A DNA stretch of 64,000 bases from Sphingomonas koreensis (GTDB taxonomy: Bacteria > Pseudomonadota > Alphaproteobacteria > Sphingomonadales > Sphingomonadaceae): contig NZ_PGEN01000001.1 in assembly GCF_002797435.1 (NCBI RefSeq), positions 1,796,501 to 1,860,500 on the forward strand. Direction: 5' to 3'. Numbering within the stretch: the first letter of the stretch is position 1; the number at the start of each line of letters is the position of its first letter. Below are positions 45,292 to 54,011 of the stretch, in pieces. The position numbers and the translations under genes were made by a program. The notes beneath the pieces are model-generated. The model was given only the letters and a program-made list of their open reading frames with translations. It had not been told where the DNA came from and ran no database searches.

Positions 45292-48108
45292 CTAACGGCT
45301 CAATCCGCGCCCGCGCGAGAGGCCGGGACTATTCAGGAGCTCATGGGAAATCGATGACCCGCTGACCTTGCCGATTCCGAGGTCTTTCACCCGATTCCGC
45401 AACAGCGACTCGAGCTGCGGATCGCGGTGCAGGCTCTTGGCCATGTCGGCGAGATTGCTCCTGATCCGGTCGCCGGCATCATAATCTCCGCTGCGCTCAT
45501 GAGCATGAAGCCGGCGTACATTCTGCTGCCAGGCGGCGACGAACTGGTCGGCACGCCGAGCACCGTCGATCCGCAGCTCCGCTTCCAGCGCCATCGCGCG
45601 GATCGCCGCCGCGGTTCTGCCGTTCGCCGCCTGGTCGATGAGCCCGTGATCCGCGTTGAATGCGTTGCGCAGATCGCGCGCCGCATCCGGCCGGATCGCG
45701 TCGAGCTCCCTGCTTGCCCGGGCAAAGGCGGTTCGGTGGTGCGGAAGCTCTTCCACGCCGCGGTTGCGCATGCGCAGGATGTACGCGGCAGCGCGGGCAT
45801 AGCGTTCGACGGCCTTGTCGAGCGATGTCGCCTGTGGCTCGGCTGCAGGTGCACCTCCAAGCTTCAAGCCAGCGAACGGATTGCGTGGCGGCGATGGCTC
45901 ATGCGCCGGTTCCGGCACCCGCTGGTAGTCCGAGGCCATGTCCTTGCCGCGCTCGCGGGACAGCGCGCGCACCAGCTTGCCCGGGTCGGCGAAATCGTCC
46001 CGTCCATAGTAGGCATCAACCGCGTCGCGATGCCGCGACAGCGCGACATAGGCGGCATGGCGATCAATCCCGGGCGTCGCGAGCACATGGACGTGGTCGA
46101 CGGTCACACCCTGCGCCTTATGCACCGTCGCGGCGTAGCCATGATCGATACTGGCATAGTCCTTCACATCGAACCCGACCGCGCGGCCATCGTCGAGCGT
46201 CACCGCCATTCGCGCCGGGGTGACCGACTCCACCTTGCCGAGCGTGCCGTTCTTCACGCCAAGGCTGCGCTCGTTCCGGAGGAACATCACACGATCACCG
46301 GCCGCGAACGCCCGCTCACCGCGCTCGGCGCGAACCGTGACATCCTCGCCTAGTTCACCGCCTGAACGCAGCCGCTCGCGTGCCGCGATATTGAGCGCAC
46401 GGACCTCGTCATTGGTATGCGTCAGGATGATCCGGGTGGAGCCCGGCGAGGCGCGACGATCTCGATCCCAACGCTCGATCAGCTCGCCTCTCGCCTGATC
46501 GCGCGTGTCGGCTGCGTGAATGCGCCCGCGATCCTCGTATGCCGCGATCGCTTCCGCTGTTCTACCGGTCGCGAGCTGGCGGGTCGCGTCGCGCTGCCAG
46601 TCCTCGCGCTGGCGGCGGATCTGGGTGATCTCGACGCCGCCGTGACGCTCGGCCGTGGCACGGAATGCCGCGCCAGCTTCGATCGCCTGAAGCTGCTCGG
46701 GATCGCCAACCAGCACGACCTTGGCGCCGCGCCTCTGTGCTCCGCTAATCACGCGCTCCATCTGGCGCGTGCCAATCATGCCAGCCTCATCGATCACGAG
46801 CACATCCCGATCGGTCAGCAGCTCGCGGCCCTGCGCCCATTGATGTTCCATGCTCGCGATCGTGCGCGACGCGATGCCGGATCCGCTCTCCAAGTTTTCC
46901 GCTGCGATGCCGGACAGCGCGGCGCCCCGAACCGAGTAGCCGGCGCTCTCCCAGGCATCGCGCGCAACCCCGAGCATCGCCGACTTGCCGGTGCCGGCGT
47001 AGCCGATGACGATGCCGAGACCCTTCGTCTCGGTGACATGCTCGAGTGCCGAGCGCTGCTCAGATGATAGGATCATCCCCCGCGCCGCGGCGCGCGCCAG
47101 CGCGGCGTCACGATGATGATCCGCCACGGCGTGATGATGACGGTTCGCCATTACGCTCGCCGCGCGCTCGAGCCGCTGCTCGGTCTCGATCATTGCACGG
47201 CTGGTGAAGCGCTGCTCACCGCATCTGTCCTTGCCAAGCGCAACCAGCTCGGGCGCGGCTTTGACCGCCGCCATAACGCGATCAAACTGCTCCTTACCTT
47301 CACTGTGGCGGTGCACGAACATCGCCAGGTCGCGAGTAGTGAAGGTCGCCTGATTGTGGGTGATCGCGTCGATCGCTAGCGCCGGGTTCGCCAGCAGCTT
47401 TTCGCCATTGGCACGGGCGATGGCGTGGTGCTCTTCGAGCCGCTCCGATGCGAGCCCCTGCGCCGCCATGCGCGACGCAGCCGGGCCAATCTTGTGCTGC
47501 GGTTCGAGGTCGATCCCCTGTGCCTCGAGCGAGCGGTGATCGATGCGTGCATCGATATCGAGTTCGGCGAGCCGCTGGTTGACGTGCTCGGCCCAGCGCT
47601 CGCGCCACTTCTCCAACAGATCGGCACGATTCCAGTCGCGGTTCTTCTTGCCGAATCCGTCCTCACCGACTTCCCGGAGCGTCAGCATCACATGCGCGTG
47701 CGGCTTCGCCAGCCCATCCGCGCCGATATCCCAATGCACGTTGAGGTCGGCGATCATCCCGCGATCGACGAACTCGCGCCGAACAAACTCGCGCGCGAGG
47801 TCAATCCCCATTTCTGGGGATAGCTCGCGCGGAATCGCGAACTCGACTTCTCGTGCCAGCTGCGAGTCGATCCGTTTCTCGGCCGCCTCGACGGCGTTCC
47901 AGAGTTTCTCCCGATCGGCGAAGTGCTCAGGCGTGCTATCCGGCAGCATCACCTCGGAGTGGACGACGCCGGCCTTGTTCGAGAAGTCGTGGTGGCGATC
48001 GAGCCGCTCGTCATAGAGCCGCGACCCCGAACGATACGCGGCGGAGGCGAGCGCCGACGATCCGTTGGCGCGGGAGATGATCTTGGCTGAGAAGTGGTAG
48101 ATCGCCAT
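45292..48108 (-). CDS. traA: Ti-type conjugative relaxase-helicase TraA
   Basis: 938 residues. The N-terminal MobA/MobL relaxase domain has tyrosine near residue 25 (ASAAYRSGSRLYDE) and metal-binding histidines in LNVHWD (H125) and KPHAHVML (H137, H139). The central RecD/TraI-type helicase has Walker A GYAGTGKSAMLG (about 369-380), DVLVIDEAGMIG and KVVLVGDPEQLQAIEAG; a late motif is GYAATVHKAQGVTVDHV. ATG 48108 (MAIYHFSAK) is preferred over GTG 48117. Nicks oriT, which lies just upstream, and unwinds the transferred strand. Confidence 0.95.
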   Translation of the reverse strand: MAIYHFSAKIISRANGSSALASAAYRSGSRLYDERLDRHHDFSNKAGVVHSEVMLPDSTPEHFADREKLWNAVEAAEKRIDSQLAREVEFAIPRELSPEMGIDLAREFVRREFVDRGMIADLNVHWDIGADGLAKPHAHVMLTLREVGEDGFGKKNRDWNRADLLEKWRERWAEHVNQRLAELDIDARIDHRSLEAQGIDLEPQHKIGPAASRMAAQGLASERLEEHHAIARANGEKLLANPALAIDAITHNQATFTTRDLAMFVHRHSEGKEQFDRVMAAVKAAPELVALGKDRCGEQRFTSRAMIETEQRLERAASVMANRHHHAVADHHRDAALARAAARGMILSSEQRSALEHVTETKGLGIVIGYAGTGKSAMLGVARDAWESAGYSVRGAALSGIAAENLESGSGIASRTIASMEHQWAQGRELLTDRDVLVIDEAGMIGTRQMERVISGAQRRGAKVVLVGDPEQLQAIEAGAAFRATAERHGGVEITQIRRQREDWQRDATRQLATGRTAEAIAAYEDRGRIHAADTRDQARGELIERWDRDRRASPGSTRIILTHTNDEVRALNIAARERLRSGGELGEDVTVRAERGERAFAAGDRVMFLRNERSLGVKNGTLGKVESVTPARMAVTLDDGRAVGFDVKDYASIDHGYAATVHKAQGVTVDHVHVLATPGIDRHAAYVALSRHRDAVDAYYGRDDFADPGKLVRALSRERGKDMASDYQRVPEPAHEPSPPRNPFAGLKLGGAPAAEPQATSLDKAVERYARAAAYILRMRNRGVEELPHHRTAFARASRELDAIRPDAARDLRNAFNADHGLIDQAANGRTAAAIRAMALEAELRIDGARRADQFVAAWQQNVRRLHAHERSGDYDAGDRIRSNLADMAKSLHRDPQLESLLRNRVKDLGIGKVSGSSISHELLNSPGLSRGRGLSR

Positions 48109-48138
48109 CGCGATCACACCATCTACACTTCAAGCAGC

Positions 48139-48166
48139 ACGTCGGCACGACGTATAAGCGCGCCCT
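48139..48166. other. Predicted origin of transfer (oriT), IncQ/Ti type
   Basis: In the 171-base gap between traA and the divergent traC-like gene lies the inverted repeat ACGTCG-GCA-CGACGT (48139-48153). It is followed two bases on by TAAGCGCGCCCT (48155-48166). MobA/TraA-family nic regions (RSF1010, Ti plasmids) have an inverted repeat followed by TAAGTGCGCCCT; only one base differs. Nicking is expected within GCGCCCT. Confidence 0.75.
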
Positions 48167-48279
48167 CGAAAGAATTCATCTTTCTCTGGACTGACGAATC
48201 CCACTGCGTTTCAAGGGATTTACGCTGATCGATCGTGCCGATAACTGGTCCGTCCCATCACGCAACGGAGGACAAGTTC

Positions 48280-48603
48280 ATGCGCAAACCACGCGACTAT
48301 GATGCCGAGTTGGAGGCGCTCGACGCCAAGGCCAAGCAGCTAAAGGCGCGCAAGGTTCAGCAGCTCGGCGAACTGGTGATCGCGAGTGGCGCCGATACGC
48401 TTCCGCTCGATCAGCTTGCCGGCGCGCTGCTTGCTGCCGCCGGCACCAGCGACGCAGCGACCAAGAAGGCATGGCGCACGCGCGGCGCCGCGTTCTTTCA
48501 GGGAACGCGCGGGGATGGTGGCGGCAATCGCGGCAACGCGCGCGGCGCTGCGACGCGGGCAGGTGGAGCGCAACCGGATGCAGCTGACGCGGGCGCGGCA
48601 TGA
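48280..48603 (+). CDS. Conjugal transfer protein, TraC/TraD-like (first)
   Basis: 107 residues: MRKPRDYDAELEALDAKAKQ, VQQLGELVIASGADTLPLDQ, with a low-complexity Gly/Ala tail. This is the sphingomonad form of the small accessory protein encoded divergently from traA across oriT; relatives probably bind oriT DNA. GGAGG precedes ATG 48280. It overlaps the next gene by 89 bases. Confidence 0.8.
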   Translation: MRKPRDYDAELEALDAKAKQLKARKVQQLGELVIASGADTLPLDQLAGALLAAAGTSDAATKKAWRTRGAAFFQGTRGDGGGNRGNARGAATRAGGAQPDAADAGAA

Positions 48604-48820
48604 CATGCGCGCCTGGGCGGTGAAGCGCCGCGCGCGCACGCGCCAGCTGATCGAACTTGGAGGGCTCGTCGCCAAGGCCGATCTGATCGCGCTGACTGAT
48701 GACGACCGCGCGGTGATCTTCGGGTTGCTTGTCGCAGCTGCATCGACATTGCGCAGCGAGCGGCGCGATCAGGCACTCACGCTGTGGCGCCGACGCGGCA
48801 AGCGCGCCTTCGGTTCTTAA
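48515..48820 (+). CDS. traD: Conjugal transfer protein TraD-like (second)
   Basis: 101 residues if ATG 48515 is used (80 if ATG 48578). The core RTRQLIELGGLVAKADLIAL followed by TDDDRAVIFGLLVAAAS matches the small TraD protein of Ti-type transfer systems. It overlaps the preceding gene in another frame. A decayed second copy lies at 49352-49531. Confidence 0.78.
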   Translation: MVAAIAATRAALRRGQVERNRMQLTRARHDMRAWAVKRRARTRQLIELGGLVAKADLIALTDDDRAVIFGLLVAAASTLRSERRDQALTLWRRRGKRAFGS

Positions 48821-48942
48821 TGTGCATTGGTGACGTGGTTCGAATTTGAGCCTATCATCCCCGCATTGACGCAAGTCGGGGGACTTAGCTCGGCGTCAAC
48901 CGACAGCAACTGAAGAGCTGCCGCTACGGACGGAGGCTCACC

Positions 48943-49113
48943 ATGTCAGATCATGATCGCGAATATCTTCAACGTCGGCGGCGCGAATGCCTGGCGCAGG
49001 CGGAGTCTGCAAAGGATCCTGCCGTCGCCAACATTCATCGTCAGTTCGCTAAGCAATATGAGCGAGCGCTTAGCTCTGAACGGCACAAAGGCATGCGTGT
49101 AATCACGAGCTAG
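48943..49113 (+). CDS. Small hypothetical protein, 56 residues
   Basis: MSDHDREYLQRRRRECLAQA followed by a charged helical segment (NIHRQFAKQYERAL). Similar short proteins with a Y-L-x-R-R-R-x-E/C start are common in sphingomonads. GGAGG lies 9 bases before the ATG. Function unknown. Confidence 0.6.
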   Translation: MSDHDREYLQRRRRECLAQAESAKDPAVANIHRQFAKQYERALSSERHKGMRVITS

Positions 49114-49171
49114 TCCTCGCGACGGCGCGCGGTAGATTGAACCAAGTCCGAACCGCGAAGTTAGAGAGGAT

Positions 49172-49333
49172 ATGGACAGGACGATTACAACGCCAGAAGC
49201 GCTGGAGGAACAGGCGGCGAGCGCCGAGAGCTTGTCGGAGGCCCAGGCTCTCGCCGCCGAGGCTGATCGGCTGCGCCGGATGGCGACGAGACAGCAATCA
49301 AAGTCGACTGGCTTGCCGCTCCTGCGAAACTAG
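49172..49333 (+). CDS. Small hypothetical protein, 53 residues
   Basis: MDRTITTPEALEEQAASAES followed by an Ala/Glu-rich helix (AQALAAEADRLRRMA). GAGAGGA precedes ATG 49172. Not recognised; a small helical accessory protein if real. It lies between the traD gene and its decayed copy. Confidence 0.4.
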   Translation: MDRTITTPEALEEQAASAESLSEAQALAAEADRLRRMATRQQSKSTGLPLLRN

Positions 49334-49351
49334 TGAGCCTGACTCACGTCG

Positions 49352-49531
49352 GTGGCATGACACGCGCGCCTGGGTCAAAGCTGGCCTAGTCGAGTTTACC
49401 GATGACGCGCGGTGATCTTCGGGTTGCTCGTCCCGGGCGCTGCGACGCTGCGCAGCGAACAGCGCGAGGAGGTGCTTATCCCTTGGCGCCGCCGCGGCAA
49501 GCTCGTGTTCGAAGAGGCGGCGAGCAATTGA
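49352..49531 (+). pseudogene. Decayed second copy of traD
   Basis: About 180 bases match the 3' part of the intact traD at 48590-48820: GGCATGACACGCGCGCCTGG against CGGCATGACATGCGCGCCTGG, and GCGCGGTGATCTTCGGGTTG in both. An internal segment is deleted and a frameshift interrupts the frame after TDDAR. It ends with RRRGKLVFEEAASN. Confidence 0.75.
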
Positions 49532-49638
49532 GCAAAGGGATGCGGGTCGACAGCAACAATTGATCCACTATGGATGTAAAGGATCGGCAAGGATGTTTGC
49601 CGCTACCCTCCCCATCTTCCCGCTGCTGGAGAACTTCA

Positions 49639-50130
49639 TTGTCCGAAGAAAATGCGCTCAACCCGGTGGAGCTTGCCACTGAACTGACGATTGCCTGGCT
49701 CGGCAATCAGAACAATCGTGTGACGGCGGAAGAAGTCCCGGCGTTCCTGCGCACGATGCACGCGACGCTGACTGAACTTTCGGGCGGCACGTCGAGCGAA
49801 GCAGTCGCTGAAGAAGCGCGGTCGAGCGAATTCATTCCCGCCGTATCGGTACGCAAGTCGCTCGGCTCGAAGGATCACATCATCTCGCTGATCGACGGCA
49901 AGCCGTACCGGATGCTGCGCCGCCATCTTTCGCAACACGGCTTGACACCCGAAGAGTATCGCGCGCGTTATAATCTGAAGCCCGATTATCCGATGGTCGC
50001 CGAGAATTATTCGGCGCAGCGCCGCGAGATGGCGAAGAAGATCGGCCTTGGCAGCAAGGGCCGCGGTGGCCAGCCGAAGGCCGCGACGGCAGACGCCCCT
50101 GCGTCGCGCGGGCGCGCCAAGAAGGCGTGA
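49639..50130 (+). CDS. mucR: MucR/Ros-family transcriptional regulator
   Basis: 163 residues. N-terminal helical oligomerisation region (ATELTIAWLGNQNNRVTAEE) and C-terminal zinc-finger-like DNA-binding domain (YRMLRRHLSQHGLTPEEYRA, YNLKPDYPMVAENYSAQRRE). The usual metal-binding cysteine position reads HIISLIDGKPYR, so no Cys is present, while two histidines remain. The start is TTG 49639 with GGAG seven bases upstream; an in-frame ATG at 49570 gives an unlike N terminus. Confidence 0.88.
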   Translation: MSEENALNPVELATELTIAWLGNQNNRVTAEEVPAFLRTMHATLTELSGGTSSEAVAEEARSSEFIPAVSVRKSLGSKDHIISLIDGKPYRMLRRHLSQHGLTPEEYRARYNLKPDYPMVAENYSAQRREMAKKIGLGSKGRGGQPKAATADAPASRGRAKKA

Positions 50131-50169
50131 TATTGCCGCGCTGATCCAGGCGGCGCATAGGCTTCGAGC

Positions 50170-50340
50170 ATGAGTACCGAGCTTCTCGATATTGTTCATG
50201 CGGTCGTTGCCAAAGCACCGCAATGGATCCGGCAGGATCTCCTGTCCAAGGAAGCGCTAGTGCGCGAGCGAGCCGAGGAAGCGCTGGCGGCGATGATTGC
50301 CAGCGCGATCGAGGAAGCGCAGCCGCACAAGGCGGCTTAG
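50170..50340 (+). CDS. Small conserved protein (DUF6771-like), 56 residues
   Basis: MSTELLDIVHAVVAKAPQWI followed by RQDLLSKEALVRERAEEALA. This A-P-x-W-x-R-x-D-L-x-S-K-E/D pattern is one I associate with a small sphingomonad family of unknown function. Same strand as mucR, 39 bases downstream. Confidence 0.65.
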   Translation: MSTELLDIVHAVVAKAPQWIRQDLLSKEALVRERAEEALAAMIASAIEEAQPHKAA

Positions 50341-50362
50341 AATTAGGTGCGAGCGCCGCGCG

Positions 50363-51265
50363 TCAGTCGCGCGGCGCGAGCCGTTCCTCACAAACAGCCT
50401 GCACAAGATCGCGCAGCACGGTGATGCGCTCAGCGAGCCAGCCTAGCTCCTCGGCGGTGATCTTGTAGTGCGGCGAGTAGCGCGCATTCACATAGGCTTG
50501 GCGCAGCAGCTCGAACCGCCGCCGCGTGGTCTTGTCGTCGCGCGGCCAAGCCTCGATCAGCGTGGGCGCGACATCCTCGGCGCGCGAGCGCAGGAAGTTC
50601 AGCTTGTGCGACTTCGGGCTGTAGAGCGACAGCACCAGTAGCGTGCAGTGGTAGAGCCGTTCAGCTGCCTGATGCAGCAGGAACGCGGCGTCACGCTCTT
50701 TCCCTTGTTCGATGTAGAACTGAGCGCCCATGGCAGCGCTCTCAGCTTGGGAGAACCAATAGTCGTAGTTCTCCTGCGCCTCAGCCCGCGCGTCATCCTC
50801 GGGCAAATTCTGCGGCGCGACGAACGGGAACCCCTCGGCGTCGTAAAGCGCGATCCCCTGCCGCAGAATATCGACGAAGAATGGCCGCCCGCGCTCGAGC
50901 TGCTTGTTCACGTCGGCCAGCGTGTGAACGATGAAGTTGACTGGCGCGCTCAGGGATTTGGCGATGGTGACCTCGCGCATCAACCGGTCGTCGGCCGCTG
51001 CCCAATATTCGACGACATCGGTCAGCCGCTCGTCGTTGACGACGACGAGGATGTCATAGTCGGAATGATAGCCGCCGACCGGGTCATCGACCCAGTCACC
51101 GCGCGCGTAGGAGCTGAACAACACGAGCTTGAGGATGCGCGCGGCCTTGCGCTTGGGATCGGTCGTCCGCGCGGTGATCTGCGCGAATTCCTCGAACAGG
51201 ATGCGCACGACCTCACGCAACTCGCGCTGCTTGGCGTGGGGCAGATGATCCAGATCAGTGCGCAT
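50363..51265 (-). CDS. Nucleotidyltransferase-HEPN fusion protein
   Basis: 300 residues joining an N-terminal minimal nucleotidyltransferase (LFSSYARGDW ... YHSDYDILVVV, the GSx-DxD type active site) to a C-terminal HEPN domain (FLLHQAAERLYHCTLLVLSL, YVNARYSPHYKITAEEL). Two-gene versions of this pair are toxin-antitoxin modules in which the transferase modifies and silences the HEPN RNase. Here both are in one chain. ATG 51265 chosen; GTG-type upstream extension lacks similarity. Its role may be element defence or stability. Confidence 0.88.
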   Translation of the reverse strand: MRTDLDHLPHAKQRELREVVRILFEEFAQITARTTDPKRKAARILKLVLFSSYARGDWVDDPVGGYHSDYDILVVVNDERLTDVVEYWAAADDRLMREVTIAKSLSAPVNFIVHTLADVNKQLERGRPFFVDILRQGIALYDAEGFPFVAPQNLPEDDARAEAQENYDYWFSQAESAAMGAQFYIEQGKERDAAFLLHQAAERLYHCTLLVLSLYSPKSHKLNFLRSRAEDVAPTLIEAWPRDDKTTRRRFELLRQAYVNARYSPHYKITAEELGWLAERITVLRDLVQAVCEERLAPRD

Positions 51266-51337
51266 CGGGAATACTCCTAACCGGCGACAGACTTGGCGCA
51301 AGAGACCCGGCGGCGCTCGCGCGCCGCCGGGTAAGCT

Positions 51338-53071
51338 TCAAGCCGCACGGCGCAATGGCTCGGGCTGACTTTGCGACGCTGCCAGATCGCCAATCGCTGC
51401 CGCCCGGCTGACGGTCCCGACCCCGCCCCGCTCGGTGTAGCTGCTAGGCGGGAACGCCATCCAGCCCGGCACCCAGCCCTCAACCTTGGCGCGGCCATTC
51501 TCACCGCTGAGGCAGTCGCGCACGATGCCGCGCTTGACCTTACCGGTGGCGCTGTCGTTTTCGCTCGCGACGCGCTCGCCCGCGACATCGGTCAGCACAT
51601 GCTGCATCACCTCGCGGTCGCGGATCAGGTCGAGCAGCACATCGTCGGCGGTCCAGACCTTCGCCATGTCGGTGCCGAACATCGGCCCGAGCAGCTCGAT
51701 CAACGCGCTGCCTGCCTCCAGCGTCTCGCCCATGACGATCGCCAGCACGTCGAGCACAGCCGGGTCGGGAAGCTCGATCAGCCGCGCGAACAGCCCGGCA
51801 ACCCCATGCTCGCCCTCGTACCCGCCCGTCACGGTCGGTGTCTCCGGATCGAACCCGAGCAATGCCAGCACTGCGCGTCGCTTCTCGTCGAACGCGGCCT
51901 CGGATGCGCAAGCTTCGACGCTCTCAGAAATTGCGTCATTTTGCGCACGCCGTGCGTCAATCCGGACATTCCATAGCGGGGAACCGGCAATTGCGTGCGC
52001 CACCATCAAGCGCAGCGCCAGCGAGGGCTGGCTTGCCAAGTCGGCGCGAACTGCCGCGTGCCTGTGCAGGTCGATGTAGTTTTGGAGTAGTGCGCTGATC
52101 TCGGGCCGGATCGGTTTCTCCACCGCCTCGCCCTTCTCCCGCTTGCGCGCTTCCCGGCAAGAGACATAGCCTTCGTGGATCGCGACATCGCCGCGCGAAC
52201 CCACGGCGATGAACACCTTGCCGCCCTTGCGTTTGGCACAGCGCTCATGCTGCCAGCACTGGAACGCCTCGCCGGTCGGCAGGACGATGACTTCCCATCC
52301 GGCTTCGCGATAGCTCTCGGCCTTGGCTTCCACGGCTGCGGTCTGCGCGGTCCAGAACGTCGCGCTGTCCGCAAAGTAGCGCTCGTCACCGAACAGGTCG
52401 GAGACGATCTCGCCTTGATAGTCCGCGACCTCGAACAGTGCCGCGCTGACCGGGATCGACGACCCGCCGAACAGCCACGCCTTGAGGCTGTAGCCGGTCG
52501 GGCAATAAGCGTCCGGATCGTCGCGCAATGCCAGCCACTCGCGCTGCCGCGCCTTGGACGCGAGGGTCAGATGCCGCACGGTCGCCGCCTCGATCTCGCC
52601 CTTGCGGTAGAGGGTCCGGATGCTAGGCAGCAGGTTACCGAGCGCCAGCGTGCGCTTCACCTGCAGCTCGGTAAGGCCAAAGGTGAGCGCGATGTCCTCG
52701 GGGCTACGCCCTTCGCGCACCAGCCTCGTGAAGCCCTCCCACAAGGTCACCTCGTCTGGGTCCAGCCGCGCGACATTCTCGATCAGCGATGCTTCGAGTG
52801 CCGCCGCGTCGTCCCCCGCCGCCATAATCGCGCACGGCAGCGGTTCGTTCTCGCCGCTCTCAGCTGCGACCTCCAGCGCCGCATAATAGCGCCGCTTGCC
52901 CGCCACGATCTCGAACCGGTCCTCATCGACTGCTGGCCGCACGATCAGCGGTACGATCACGCCCCGCGCTCGAATGGTCGGAAGGATATGCGACAGGTCC
53001 GCCTTACCCTTGGCCCGCATGTTGGCAGCCGAGACGAACAGCTTGGCGGTATCGATGTGCTTGAGTTCCAT
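51338..53071 (-). CDS. ParB/RepB-like nuclease-domain protein
   Basis: 577 residues. N-terminal ParB/sulfiredoxin-type domain (LSHILPTIRARGVIVPLIVR, FEIVAGKRRYYAALEV, ALEASLIENVARLDPDEVTL) and a ParB-type helix-turn-helix (SPEDIALTFGLTELQVKRTL). A long C-terminal region has no recognised domain. No parA gene is adjacent, and it is about twice the size of chromosomal ParB, so it is more likely an element-specific regulator or maintenance protein. AAGGAAA precedes the start. Confidence 0.88.
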   Translation of the reverse strand: MELKHIDTAKLFVSAANMRAKGKADLSHILPTIRARGVIVPLIVRPAVDEDRFEIVAGKRRYYAALEVAAESGENEPLPCAIMAAGDDAAALEASLIENVARLDPDEVTLWEGFTRLVREGRSPEDIALTFGLTELQVKRTLALGNLLPSIRTLYRKGEIEAATVRHLTLASKARQREWLALRDDPDAYCPTGYSLKAWLFGGSSIPVSAALFEVADYQGEIVSDLFGDERYFADSATFWTAQTAAVEAKAESYREAGWEVIVLPTGEAFQCWQHERCAKRKGGKVFIAVGSRGDVAIHEGYVSCREARKREKGEAVEKPIRPEISALLQNYIDLHRHAAVRADLASQPSLALRLMVAHAIAGSPLWNVRIDARRAQNDAISESVEACASEAAFDEKRRAVLALLGFDPETPTVTGGYEGEHGVAGLFARLIELPDPAVLDVLAIVMGETLEAGSALIELLGPMFGTDMAKVWTADDVLLDLIRDREVMQHVLTDVAGERVASENDSATGKVKRGIVRDCLSGENGRAKVEGWVPGWMAFPPSSYTERGGVGTVSRAAAIGDLAASQSQPEPLRRAA

Positions 53072-53780
53072 TTTCCTTACTCCTCAAAACCACTGCAACC
53101 GGCGCCGGAATGGCGGGGTGGGCGGCAGGAGCGAACCGGGAAGTCCCGCCGGCTAAGGCGGGCAGCACCCGCAGGGCCGCAACGAAGAGAAGGAGCTGCG
53201 CGTAGCGCAGCTTGCAGCACGCCGCGGCTGGACTAGAGGGCAGCGACGCCCACCCCGCCAGACATGAAGCCGGAGGCCAACGCCGCCGCGCCTGGCGCGG
53301 CGACCGCAGCCACTGCGCATCAGTGCGCCGGCTCCGCCAGGAGCCCCACAAAGCAGCACCCTCGAAGCCGGGCGGCCGTCGCGGCGGCGTGCGCGCGCAG
53401 CTGTGCGCCAGCCGCCGCCGCGCCCTCCGGTTGGATCGAGTGTGCCACGCGGAAAACAAAGGCGCTGCGGCCCCTAGCGGCTGCGCAGCAGTCCGCCGGT
53501 GTACGCTCAGTCGATTCCGCGTTCCGCTTAGCGGCCCTTGGCCGCCCTCACGTCAGCGATCGTGACCCGAATGGGCCGAGACGCACAGACGACTCGGCGG
53601 CGCGCCAGCGGAGTAGAGCGCGGCCTCGCAAGGCGGGGGACGCCAAGTTCCAGACACCTTTTTGAGGCGTCTCGAAGCGCCTTAGCGAATCTCGCTCCCG
53701 CCCCGCTTGTTCCACAGCGCCAAGTCCATCAGCTCTCGCGGAAGGGGCGCAAAAGCACGCAGAACATGCAGGACCATGCC
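53072..53780. other. Long non-coding stretch upstream of the ParB-like gene
   Basis: About 700 bases between the divergent parB-like and alpA-like genes. Open frames are present on both strands but are arginine/alanine-rich products of high GC with no family similarity. It may hold promoters and centromere-like or recombination sites for the element; I see no clean tandem repeat. Confidence 0.5.
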
Positions 53781-53996
53781 ATGACGACCGAAGCCCCCGA
53801 CCGCATACTCCGGATCAAGACCGTGCTCGAGCGAACGGGTCTGAGCCGATCGACGATGTATCGAAAGATGCAGAACGGCACCTTTCCTCGAAATGTGCAG
53901 ATCAGCACCCGCTGCGCCGGCTGGCGCGAGTCAGCGGTCAACGCATGGATGCGCAATCCGATCTTTTACGAGGCGGACGAACAGGAGGGCGCCTGA
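53781..53996 (+). CDS. AlpA-family DNA-binding regulator
   Basis: 71 residues with the AlpA/excisionase-type helix-turn-helix: RILRIKTVLERTGLSRSTMY followed by FPRNVQI and WRESAVNAWM. Such proteins activate integrase expression or act as excision factors in P4-like elements. AGGA lies 8 bases before ATG 53781; ATG 53766 is an alternative. Convergent with the large recombinase gene, whose stop is 15 bases away. Confidence 0.82.
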   Translation: MTTEAPDRILRIKTVLERTGLSRSTMYRKMQNGTFPRNVQISTRCAGWRESAVNAWMRNPIFYEADEQEGA

Positions 53997-54011
53997 GCGC
54001 CCCAATGCCCC

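Noticed and set aside
53004-53565. Overlapping frames in the gap upstream of the ParB-like gene
   Set aside because: Composition dominated by Arg, Ala and Pro on both strands; no start signals or family resemblance.
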